A DNA stretch of 64,000 bases from Mugil cephalus (lineage: Eukaryota > Chordata > Actinopteri > Mugiliformes > Mugilidae). Below the pieces are notes generated by a model. The model worked only from the letters and a program-made list of their open reading frames with translations, made no database searches and was not told the origin of the DNA. Shown in pieces: positions 31,121 to 42,400 of this stretch (within the stretch, counting starts at the first letter, position 1; the number at the start of each line of letters is the position of its first letter). Both the position numbers and the translations under genes were made by a program. The stretch spans positions 23,003,974 through 23,067,973 of the forward strand of contig NC_061786.1 in NCBI RefSeq assembly GCF_022458985.1. Reading direction: 5' to 3'.

Positions 31121-34100
31121 TCACAGCGGCTTCCCCTCGAGAGACACCACCACGTTACCGCCCAGCTTCTCCGCCAGCGTGGTGCGGTCCTGGATGTCGT
31201 CCAGGCCGTTCACCTGCCACTCGTGTTTGATACCTGGGGGAGATGGGGGGGGGCAGAGACAGCGTCAGCGAGGGGGCGGGACTCACCTGACAGACACCTG
31301 AGACACAAGCAGCGTCTCCGTTACAGCTCAACGCAAAATAAAAGAACTTTCACTAAAGTACAACTGAGCTTAGTTTCCATTAAAAGACGTTTAGTGGATG
31401 AACTGGTCACATGACGGAGAAACGAGAAGGAAGTGTTTCCATTGCACTTATGATAAACTTTTATATCTTTACGTCTGAAAAACCACCGCATGAGAGAGTT
31501 AAAGTGTTCTGGCTTTAGATATTTGAGAGGTTTTTAGAAATGCAGGTGTTTTATTGAGATGTTTAAGTTTTGCTCATTTCTGGGGGACAAATAATTACTG
31601 AAGAATAAATTATTTTCCTATTTAAACCTACGAAGCTGATTGATTCAACTTAGCAGCGATGTCTCACTCTGATGTGTTTTTCTCTGAACTTTAAACATCT
31701 GGTCAGAGATTAACTAATTAACATCAGAGTGCGTCATGTGATGCTGGTCTAACAGCTCGTTAGTATCATGCTAATAGATCCGTTAGCCTCGTTTCCAGTG
31801 TCTGAGGACAAAGACTGAGATGCTGAAGAAGAGTTTTTATCCCCATCCATCCACCTGCTCAACTCTGAACTTAAATAACACTGAACTTTATTCACACGGC
31901 TGTTTTTTTGTTTTTGTTTTAGGATATTTGAGAGGTTTTTGAAATGACGGCGTTAACACAAATTAATCCGTCATCCTGATGAATGTGATTAATGAAGCAT
32001 CTGCAGCAGAACGACTGTGAACGTGTCTCAGTTTGTCCAAGTAGCGTTAGCGTTAGCACCAGCTGATCCGGTAGTGACAGACAGCAGAACCAACCCATAA
32101 AGATGGAAGACGCTAAACAGCACGTTGGTCCTCTCCATGTTGGGATTAATCGAAGTTAATCCACCCTGAGATTAATCTGAGCACTAATATAAACTCACCT
32201 GTAAACTTCTTTTTGATGGCATCTTTAGAGCTGGCGTAGATCATCTTACTCTTCAGTGGAGCGCTTTCTGGAGCCCTGAGAGGAAACAACACCTGGATGA
32301 TGGTGATGCTAAAGCTCATGTTAACACAAAGCTAACACCAATGCTAATTACTATGCTAATGGAAAAACACTAGAGGCAGACGCTAATGGCAACTTTAATG
32401 GCAAAGCTAACAACCTTTAACAGCGCTATTAGCATCTTTGTCAGCTTTTCCATTAGTGTCACCTTTATCATCTTCGTTAGCTTTGTCAGTGAAGCTAGTA
32501 CTGAAGCTAAAGGTGACACAAATGGTAATGCTAACTTTAATAACAAAGCTAATGCTGAAGCTAGATGCAAAAGGTGACACTAATGGTAATGCTAATGGTA
32601 ACTTTAATGACAAAGCTAACATTGAAGCTAGTAGTGATGCTTAAGGTGACACCAATAGTGATGCTAATGGTAACTTCAATGACAAAGCTAACGATGAAGC
32701 TAGTAGTGAAGCTAAAGGCTAAACTAATGGTAATGCTAATGGTAACTTTAATGACAAATCAACTTTGAAGCTAGTAGTGATGCTAAAGGTGACACTAATG
32801 GTGATGCTAATGGTAACTTCAATGACAAAGCTAACGATGAAGCTAGTAGTGAAGCTAAAAGCTACACTAATGGTAATGCTAATGGTAACTTTAATGACAT
32901 AGCTAACTTTGAAGCTAGTAGTGATGGTAAAGGTGACACTAATAGTGATGCTAATGGTATCAAAGCTAACACCCGTGCTAAAGGTGACACTAATGCAAAC
33001 GCTAACCTTGATGCTAATGCTAACTTTAATGCTAAAGGCGGGGCGTCCCGTACCAGAAGATGAAGACCAGGTCCTCCTTCTTGGACTCCTTGGTCTCGTA
33101 GGTGGCGTCGTAGAGGCCGTATCGGCAGTCGTTGAGGGGGAGGAGCTTAACGAAGCAGGCGTAGGGGTCGTCCACGGTTTCTCCGATGTCTCCCACCAGG
33201 ATCTGCTTCCCCTCCTCCACGATGATCTTCTTCCTGTCCTCGCTCAGGCAGAACAGCACCGCCTTCTTCCTCTTCTTCACGTCCTCCTGGGAAGACGACT
33301 TCCTCACCTTCATGTCGTTGAACACTCGGATGACCTCATCGTTCACGGTGACACCTGACGCCTGCGGCGACACACAGGAAGTCAACGCAACGCACTTCCT
33401 ACACTACTTCCTTCCTTCCTTCCTTCCTTCCTTCCTTCCTTCAGTCTCGGATGGTTTTACTGTTTGTCTCCTCAGTCGACTGAAAAACACTTTGACGTTT
33501 AAAATACTACGGAGCAGAAGAAGAGTTCAACTCATTCATTCATCCACTGGTAGAAATGAACCTGTTAATTAGTGATGAGACTTTTAAACTAAACTAGAAA
33601 CTAATCTGAACTAGAATCAGCTGAGAGACATGAAAAACATGGACCATCTCCTCAAGTCATAACTCAGACACAAATAACAGCTGACGTCACTCTGAGGACG
33701 GAAGCTTCCTTCCTTCCTTTTCTGTTTGTTTCCTTATTTCCTTCCTTCCTTCCTTCCTTCCTTCCTTCCTTCCTTCCTTCCTTCCTTCCTTCCCTCCTTC
33801 CTCAGTGACCTGGTTCCTCTGAGGATTGAAGCTTCCAGGGTTCAGGTCTAATCTGAGTCTTTGACTCTAAAATAAATTAGAACGTTAACGTGTCAGAGTC
33901 TTTTCCATCTGGTTCCTAAATCTGGATCATGTCTCCAAGTCACCAACCATGTGTCCCTGGTTCTGGTTCTGGTTCTGGTTCTGGTCCAGTGGTAGGTAGA
34001 GATCCATCAGAGGAAGCAGCTGATACATTATTCTACTGACCACATGGTGGCGCTAATTATTTACACACACACATAAAACTTAAGTCAGCGAAGGAAACAC

Positions 34101-36368
34101 AACATGGAGGGAACGTTTGAGGATGAACTTCAGGATCAGTTTCCTCTGAGTTTAACTACACGTACAAATATTTCTGGAATTTGTAAACGAATAAAGAAGA
34201 AACGTCTCGTCTGTTTTTTTTTTAAGAGCGTTGTCAGTGAACTTTTCTCGTGTTGTTCCACTTTCATTCCTTCAGGCTCCAGCTTCACATCAAACCGATC
34301 AGCTGACTCATGCCGGACTAACAGTGCTCAGCTGATCCGTTAAAGAACCTCAGTCTGATCTGATCCTCGGCTGCAGATGTTTCCCCGACTCGTCTGGACT
34401 CAGGAAAAACCTCCTCAAAGCTTCGCCTGGTCTCAGACTTCTCTCGTTTGTCTCATTGATTTTAGTAAAACGTCACTTTGGACTCTGAGAAACTGTTTCC
34501 TGACATTTTGTAGACGAACAGCTGATTACAGGTCTGAAGATGAAACCAGCAGCTGATTCATTTCCTTTCTGTCTGTTTTTCGCCCTTAAGCTGCACTTAG
34601 TGATTCATGTTTTTAGAAGTTTGACTAATAAAGTGTCTGAAAATGTCAAAAAGCCGAGAGAAACCTCCATGTTAAAAGGTTTTAATCAGTAAATGCCACA
34701 AATATTTAAAAAAAAAAAAATATATATATGCTTATATTTATGGTTCCTAACATGTCTAATATTCTCAAAGTAATTTCAATAAACTATATTAATTCATTTT
34801 AGGTAAATGGCAAAGAAGAAGTGGCTCAAACCTACGACTGATCTAGTTTTATCTACGAAAAAAGTTAAAAAACCATCGTCCAACGACAGGAAACACGTCC
34901 AGATATGTTTCTATTCTATTGTCATTCTAATGTTTTTAATTAAAGGATCAGACCAGCCAATAAAACACATATTTAACTTGTAGCTGAGCTGTTTTTGTTG
35001 TAATTTTCAAGTGAATAGAATAAACAACCAGCTCTGTTTCCATTATCTGTCAAATATAACTGTTCACTACATATTTGCAGATGTTTAAAGGTCAATACTG
35101 TGTTTTACTGCGGTTCTGTTTAGATTCAGTTCATTGTTTCCTTATTAAATCCAGATTTCAGCCTCTCAAACGGTTTTATTTCTATGTTGTAATCCAATAT
35201 AAACTGAATTTGTAGTTTTTTTTGACTTATAGCGCCATTTCTGGACGTTTTAGGGAACGAATAGTCAATGAATGGAGGAAATAATCAGCAGAATAGCTAA
35301 CAATGCTTAAATCAGTGCTGGTTCATTCATATTGATGAGTTACATTGATTTTTTGAGGCAGTGATCACTGATCGATCGAGGAACTGCTGACGAAAAACCT
35401 GCAGCTACATTAATAAATCTGATACAGGACATAAAACACTAATAAACCAACAATATCTCAACTTCATAATAAGTTATTAGCAAAGAATCCAACTAAAATA
35501 GAAAAACGTAAATAACCAGTTACATGACTTTATACTTATTTCAGTTAATTTTCAACGAGATATCATGAAAAAATAAAAAAATATATACTTGCAGATTTCT
35601 GTAGCAATAAAAAGAACAACTCAGATCAATGATTAACTATATTGACTGTGAGCCGGATACTTGTAGTAATAAAATAAAATAAAATAAAATAAAATAAATA
35701 TGAGTAGTGGGACGAATACGTGTGAACTGGAGGAATCGGCGCTTCCTCTTAAATTAGACTAAATTTACATGGACTCTGGTTGGTGGCCTGCGGTGAACTG
35801 GTTCGCCGGTGACCGGGGAGCGGAGCCTGGAGGCCTCCGCACGGACTGCACCGTCACCGCCTGACTCACCAGCCCGGACCAGGACCGCCGCGGACCGGAC
35901 TGTTCCTCCGAAACCCCCACACACCGGGACACCGTGTGGCCTGGTTCAAGTCCGGTCCCGTTTCATTTCCACCGGCTCGCTGCGGAGTCTGGTCCGAACT
36001 GGAGGACCGCAACCAGAATAAGATGGCCGCCCCGGGCCACACGGCCTGAGGGCAGGCCCGGCCCGGCTCAGTCCGGCCCCGAAAACGGCCCCCAACGTGG
36101 GCCTTTAAATAGGATAAAAGTCTTAAAAAACTCCTCTAACATCGCTGAGATAAACCGCAGGACCGAAGCCGATTCTCGGCCACGTAAAGACCGACTAACG
36201 ATGCGGGTATGTAACGGGAGCGGCAGCCATGCTAGCTAACATCACGCCGCGGGCCGAGCCGCATAACGGTCCGCCGGAGACCCCCAGGATCCGGGCCGCG
36301 GCCGAGCCGACCCCCCCCGGGGAACTTCCATCCAACCCGCGGGGGCGTCTCCGGACGGTTCTTACCAT
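31121..36368 (-). CDS. cfl2: Cofilin-2 (muscle ADF/cofilin)
   Basis: Actin-severing and depolymerising protein of the ADF/cofilin family. Four exons: 36366-36368 (only the ATG), 33054-33361, 32199-32275 and 31121-31233. They total 501 nt, or 166 residues, the same as human CFL2. The ATG-only first coding exon followed by [10 protein letters not shown] is the classic cofilin arrangement; Ser3 is the LIMK phosphorylation site. Other landmarks are the nuclear localisation motif KKRKK, the phosphoinositide/actin segment [35 protein letters not shown], the actin-binding long helix [20 protein letters not shown] and the terminus [14 protein letters not shown]2 rather than CFL1 is favoured by sequence and by position between snx6 and baz1a, as in human. 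Intron 2 is filled by a minisatellite and intron 1 is about 3 kb. Confidence 0.97.
32385..33045. repeat. 72-bp minisatellite filling cfl2 intron 2
   Basis: Units built from gctaatggtaactttaatg, acaaagctaac, gaagctagtagtgatgc and aaaggtgacactaatg. The basic period is about 72 bp, with a higher-order period of about 143 bp (gctaatggtaact at 32591, 32663, 32734, 32805 and 32878). It ends about 10 bp from the exon 2 donor. Confidence 0.9.
33411..33800. repeat. Two (TTCC)n microsatellites in cfl2 intron 1
   Basis: (ttcc)n at 33411-33442 and about 33738-33796. Confidence 0.9.
33510..34066. repeat. Dispersed repeat B, paired with 13440-13665
   Basis: Shared blocks: cattcatccactggtagaaa, ctggttcctaaatctggatc, and ccagtggtaggtagagatcc with ctgaccacatggtggcgct. 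In this copy a (TTCC)n expansion interrupts the element. Confidence 0.7.
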
Positions 36369-36600
36369 GTTGTCCCGGAGTTTGTCCGCGCTGCTTCGCC
36401 GTCAGATCGGGGTTTCTCAGGGGTGAAAGGTAGCGGGGAATGTGGCCGGCCGACCGGAGGAGGAGGAGGAGGAGGAGGAGGAGGAGGGGGATTCCGGGAG
36501 GGGAGGGGGGAGAGAGGCGGGGCCAGACCGGGATCAGGAGGCCTGAGTCCGGGGACACAGTCCGATTTCAGCCCGGTAAAACTGAGTCACCGTGGAAGTC
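36369..36600 (-). promoter_or_regulatory. cfl2 CpG-island promoter
   Basis: CpG-dense DNA runs from about 35780 to 36600 around the ATG exon. It includes a (GGA)n run at 36460-36487, purine on the plus strand. No TATA box was seen. The island ends abruptly at about 36610 in AT-rich DNA. Confidence 0.55.
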
Positions 36601-36639
36601 CGGCCGACAAAATAAAATACCAAAAAAAATAAAATAAAT

Positions 36640-37575
36640 AATAATTAGCAAGTAAAATCCAAATATTGAAGGCAAAATCTGTGATAAATAATATTCTCAT
36701 AAAGAATAAAAAATATTAAAAGTTTGAGGTAAAGTATAAATATCAAAAGTTTTTTTTGAAAAAAGTAAAAAGATTTAAAAAAAAAAAAAATCGAATTACT
36801 GAAGAAAAAATTTACAATAAACAATATATTAAAAAAATATAAATTATACAGTTAAAATTTGCTTAAACTAGATCTAAGAATGAATATTGTTCATTACAAC
36901 AATGTAATGAAAATAAATTAATTCTATAGTTTCATTTCATTGCTTAAATTAATCCTAAGAATGAAAAATATTCACATAAGAGAAAAAAATATATAAAAAA
37001 TCTGCGGTAAAATATGAATTTACAGTGAGTTTTTTTTAACATGAACAACATAAAATATCACAAAAAGTATAAAATAAAAATTAAATCAAAGCTATAAAAA
37101 TATAAATGATAGTTAAAATGTGCTTGAGATAAGTAAAATTTACAATAAAGGTTAAAAGTTGGAATCTATGAATAAGAAGAACATAAGTAAAAAAAAATAC
37201 TAAATAAATCTAAATGTGGGCTTTATAAATTGTTCTTGAAATGTTAAAATGTATGATGTAAAACTGCTCATTAGAATTTAATAAGTAAATAAGATGAGAT
37301 AAAAACTAATTTTTTAGGTAAAAAATACGATTTATTATCCAATTTATGCCCAAAAAATTAATAACTTGGTCATTAATTTTATGTTTTCTCTCGTTATAAT
37401 AAAATAATGAAAGTCAAGGAGATAATTACTTTGAACTTGAACTGCCAATCAGAGAGACTCAGATATTTTACTATAAAACTTCATATTATTACGTAATTAA
37501 AGGATCCATCTCGGGTTCGAGCACAGATTTGACTTAAACCTGCAGAAAGGAAAACTAAAAGTAGATGATGAGACG
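36640..37575. other. cfl2-baz1a intergenic AT-rich region
   Basis: Degenerate repeats of aaaatttacaataaa and ataaaa character, with no open frame or promoter signal. Its composition is much like 27540-28110. Confidence 0.45.
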
Positions 37576-37597
37576 TCAGCTGCTTATAAAAAGTCAA

Positions 37598-37603
37598 TTT
37601 ATT
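37598..37603 (-). terminator. baz1a poly(A) signal (AATAAA)
   Basis: AATAAA on the minus strand about 1.8 kb after the stop. Implied 3' UTR is 37580-39407. The UTR has runs of A and T (for example 37988-37998, 38199-38219, 38349-38370) and three units of a 34-bp repeat at its 5' edge. Confidence 0.55.
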
Positions 37604-39331
37604 TTTACATTAGAACAAACAAACAGGTGAGAGAACATCTGGAGGGAAGACGGCGGCTAGCGGTCATAAATAAAGAACGCAGAGGCTTCAGCTAAATAAA
37701 TACACAGCGGGACGGAGGGTAGTGTCTACAGCCGACCTCCATCCACGTCAACACATCTTCGTCAGGAAGCAACAACAAACCAAACAAAACAAAACTAAAG
37801 CAGGAAAAGTCGCAGTAGTCAAAAAGAAATGAGAACAAAATACAAAAACTACAAATCCACAGAGGCCTCTGAGGCGCGAGGTCTTAAAGGAACAGATCCA
37901 GATGTCGAACTGTTCCCTTTACAGATGATTCTGCTCCACATTAAATCTGTTTTATTTTGTGTCCTGAGATCTTTACGGTTTTATTTTAAAGACAAAAAAA
38001 AAGCACCATTTGAATTTTCTGTTTCCGTCACATGGCGGCGGAAAGAGGAGGAGCAGCAGCGAAGACATGGAAGTCTGTGGATGGCAAAATTAAAATAGAC
38101 AAAATGTATCGGCTAACATTTAAAAATTAATACTTTCTTTGGATATTTGAAAATACATCAGCAGCTTCTGCACATTTTTTTCTTTTTAAATATAAATTTC
38201 ATTAGATTTTTTTTTTGTTGTTGTCTGGATAAACACAAAATCCTTGCCAACATTTTATTTAGGTTTTTATCGTCGTTTCATCTACTTTTTTTGTTGTTGT
38301 TGTTAAAAAAAATAATTTTTTTTATGAACGGTTTAAATTCTGCTGTCAAAAAAAACCAAAAAAAAAAAACAGGAATTGAATCAAAACACAGGTCACCAGT
38401 TCATGCTATGTTTACGCTAGCAGCATTAGCACAAACTAACTCACTTTCTTGACAGGATAATTGATTTCTGGGTTGTTCTATTTCAACGCGAGTCCTTATT
38501 TCATCTGTTTTTTTGTTTGTTTGTTTGTTTTCTGAGAGTAAAATTTAACCCGTTAATCGAGAGAACTCGGAAATTAAATCCAAAAGTCCAGTTTTGTAGC
38601 ATTTTAACGACAAAAATGTTAGCTTGCTAAGCTAACTATGCAGGGACCTGGTCCAGAGACAACAGGTGGTTTTTGTTGTATAAATTCAGCTGAAGGCACA
38701 AGAAATAATCTTTTAAATGACGTAAGAAAAAATATATACTTTTTAAAAATTTATTTAATTCTCTCAAATGTGTTTGGCTTTTTTCCCAATATTATTTAAA
38801 TTAAACATTATGAATAATTTATTAAATGTCGCTTCACTAATTTTGTCCTCCTCAGACTTCCATACAAACCTCGACTGCTTCAGTAAAAATCAGCTGCACT
38901 GTAACAAAATTATTTCTATTCAAATTTTTTTTTTTGTCCCTGAGCAATTTTAATGTCCTGATCTGAGTTTGATCTCCAGTGCAAAGCCTTAGTGGTTTTT
39001 TTTTTTTGTTTGTTTCTGGATTTAAAACAAAAACATGAGAAGAATTTGTCCGGGACGCTACTGTCTCTACTGTCCTACAGCACCAGGAATGTGTCCAACG
39101 TCCGTCCTCTCAGACGGGACAGAAAAAATGCCCTCGACGTCAGCAGGAAGTCTACGTTTCTATCGACTCGACTCTTCTCCGGGAGATTTTATTTAAAGGG
39201 TGGAGATCAGGGGAGAGGGGGCGGAGCTTTGACCTGTGACCCCTGCGGTCCGTGACTGGTTGATGGGGGGTCAGAGGTCAAGGAGGAAGTGACACTAAGA
39301 GTCTGTTGGCTTCTAAATCCCACCCCTCTCA

Positions 39332-39418
39332 CGCTTGGTTCAGTGTCGGGATGGAGACGAGGGGGCGCTTGGTTCAGTGTCGGGATGGAGACGAGGGGGC
39401 GCTTGGTTCAGTGTCGGG
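39332..39418. repeat. 34-bp tandem repeat spanning the baz1a stop codon
   Basis: Units start at 39332, 39366 and 39400 (cgcttggttcagtgtcggg...). The unit at 39400 contains the stop codon (39408-39410) and the codons before it; the other two lie in the 3' UTR. Confidence 0.9.
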
Positions 39419-42400
39419 TGCGCTTGGCAGGCGGGGTGGAGCCGCGCTCCGACAGGCCGAGTCTAACGAGCTCCGAGTGGAAGAACTGCTGCAGGCGGAG
39501 GCCGGCTTTGGCCTCGTTAGTGTGACGAGGATTATACTGAAGACAGTTAGAGAACATGAGCTCCACGTCTGAGATGTACTCACCTGGAGGAGGGAGGAGG
39601 AGACGGGGGAAGGAGACGAGGAAGAGAGGGAGGAAGGAGAGGAGGAAGAGCAGTTAGACTTGGAAGTTCAGACTGTGACCAGGAAACAGGAAGTGATGAC
39701 CTCACCTGCCGTCTGATATTCACAGTTGTTGACTTTCTCTCTGACGGTGCTGAGGGCGATCGGCTTCTTGATGATGTCATAGTAGTCAGGAACCTGGACA
39801 GGTGATCACACACATTAATACTATTATTATTAGTACTATTATAATTATTACTACTGTTATTACTGTTGTTACTATTTACTCTTGTTGTTGTTGTTGTTAC
39901 TCTTGAGTTTTGGGATTGATTTGCTGTGTTTCTGGTCGTCAGACGTCAGATGCAGTGAAACCTGAGTTCGTACCTGAGTCCTGGACACCAGCTTCATGAA
40001 GGGCCAGCTGTCCTCATGTCGCACCAGCTCCACCGTCAGCTGCTCGCAGGCCGACAGCTCGTGGACTCCCTGGTTCCTCCCGGAGGAGCGACGGCTGGAC
40101 GAGGACGAGGAGGACGAGGAGGACGAGGAGGACGGGGGGAGGACAGGTTTGGATGGTTTGGGAGGGGGGGCAGGGTCTGGGGAGGAGCACACGGGGTTCC
40201 CCCATACAACATTAATACTAATTTACTCATAACACATGAGGTAATAATAATAATATATGAGAAAGAGCCTTCTTAAAAAGTAAAAATGTCTTGAATGATC
40301 CATTTTTCATTGAGTTTCGTTCTTAGTAAACTTAAAACCTTCTTCTTTTAGGTGGTGAGTTTGATCTACTGGTTGTGTTACCGCCCTCTGCAGGAAAAAC
40401 GTGTTCACTACAACAAGCGTCTGTTCAGTGAATTTGGATTCAGGCTTTTATTTGTTAACATTGTGACATGATGTGTTTACGACGTCATCAGTGACTAATA
40501 ATAATTAAAAATAATAATATATCGACTATTAATCAACAGAGCTGCAACAACTCGTCAGATTCCCACAATAATTTGCAGATTTTATGAGACTAATCTGAAG
40601 ACACAAAGTATCTGGATGATGATTGTTTAACCGACTGGTTGTTTAACTGACTGGTTGTTTCACCGACTGGTTGTTTAACCGACTGGTTGTTGTTTGACTG
40701 ACTGGTTGTTTGACTGACTGGTTGTTTGACTGACTGGTTGTTTACTGACTGACTGGTTGTTGTTTGACTGACTGGTTGTTGTTTGACTGACTGGTTGTTT
40801 AACCGACTGGTTGTTGTTTAACCGGCTGGTCGTTTTACTGGCTGGTTGCTCACCTGTTGCCGCCCTCTTGCGGGACTCGCTCTGACCTGAGGAGGTTTTG
40901 CCGTTGCTGTTTGGCGCCAGGATCTCTTGGCTCAGACGGGCACTGTTCCGAGTCCCGGCGCGGGGCGGGGCTTTACCGCTGGACGCCGCGTTAGCCTTCG
41001 ACGTCGGAGGCGTGGTCTTTTTCCCTGAGGACCTGTGATTGGACAGAGTCAGTAAGTCAGTGAATGTGGGAGCAGTAAAGTGACATCAGGGTGACGGGAG
41101 ATACCGACTTGGAGGCTGATGAGTTTTTCCCTGATGAAGAAGTGCTGTTCTTGGGCGTGGCCTGTTGGGATTTGGGCGTGGCCTGTTGAGATTTGGATGT
41201 GCCCTGTTGAGATTTGGGCGTGGCCTGTTGGCTCTTCCCTCTGGGAGGCGGAGCCTGGCTTTTCTTAGTGCTGCAGCCATTAAATAGAAGGAGAAATTTG
41301 TTACAGACTCATTTCAGAGATGAAGCAGGTTTGAAGAATCCAACACTTACCTCACGACGACTTCTTCCTCCTCCTCCTCTTCTGATTCCTCCTCTTCTTC
41401 AGACTCCTCCTCCTCAGACTCCTCTTCTTCCTCTTCCTCGTCGTCGTCCTCCTCCTCTTCCTCCTCCTCCTCATCGATGGAGGAGCGCTGGCGGGACGGG
41501 ACGCGACTTGACCTTTGTTTGGGTCGACAGTCTGGACAGAACCAGTCGCCTTCTGGAATCGACTGAGACAAAGAGACAAACGGGTTCATCCACTGAAACT
41601 TTTAGCCTTCCAGTTTAGCATTAGCATGATGCTAATACAGACACTTTCTGAAGCTCCAGGTGAATCTATCGTTGTCACTAAGTTGTTAAATCGACGCTGG
41701 TTCTTTAGTGTTTTTAAGTTTGTGGAAAACTGAGTGGAAGTTGAGCAACTAATCAATTAGTCGACAGTCGTCAAATACTTTCAGAACAGCCTCCACATGT
41801 TGTCCTGTATGAGAAATCCCAAAAGAGAAAATGTACATAGACTTGATTTTTAAACAAGTGACGCTTTCCAGAGTTTGAGACAGTTCAAAGAATTTATCAA
41901 TGTATCCGAGATCAAAATACACTTTTTGTGTGACGTTTTATCTTGAGGTGTGGCCTAAGATTGTGATTAAATCAGCTAAAGATAGAGCTCAAGAAGAGTG
42001 GGTGTGGTCTATCTACCTCAAGGCGGGGCCTGAGGCAGTGGGTGTGGTCTATTTATCTTAAGACAATGGGTGTGGTGTATCTACCTTAAGGCGGGGCCTG
42101 AGACAGTGGGTGTGGTGTATCTACCTTAAGGCGGGGCCTGAGACAGTGGGTGTGGTGTATCTACCTTAAGGCGGGGCCTGAGACAGTGGGTGTGGTGTAT
42201 CTACCTTAAGGCGGGGCCTGAGGCAGTGGGTGTGGTGTATTTACCTTAAGGCGGGGCCTGAGACAGTGGGTGTGGTGTATCTACCTTAAGGCGGGGCCTG
42301 AGGCAGTGGGTGTGGTGTATCTACCTTAAGGCGGGGCCTGAGGCAGTGGGTGTGGTGTATCTACCTTAAGGCGGGGCCTGAGACAGTGGGTGTGGTCTAT

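Noticed and set aside
32386-33358. Several repeat-rich frames on both strands (ANGNFNDKA-like).
   Set aside because: They are produced by the cfl2 intron 2 minisatellite; the plus-strand frame into 33358 is antisense to cfl2 exon 2.
41032-41270. Apparent frameshift between baz1a exons 25 and 26.
   Set aside because: It disappears if exon 25 ends at 41109 with a GTCGGT donor; the frame then continues to the stop without a break.
41214-41618. 134-codon plus-strand Pro/Leu-rich frame.
   Set aside because: Antisense shadow of the baz1a acidic exon (ctcctcctc runs).
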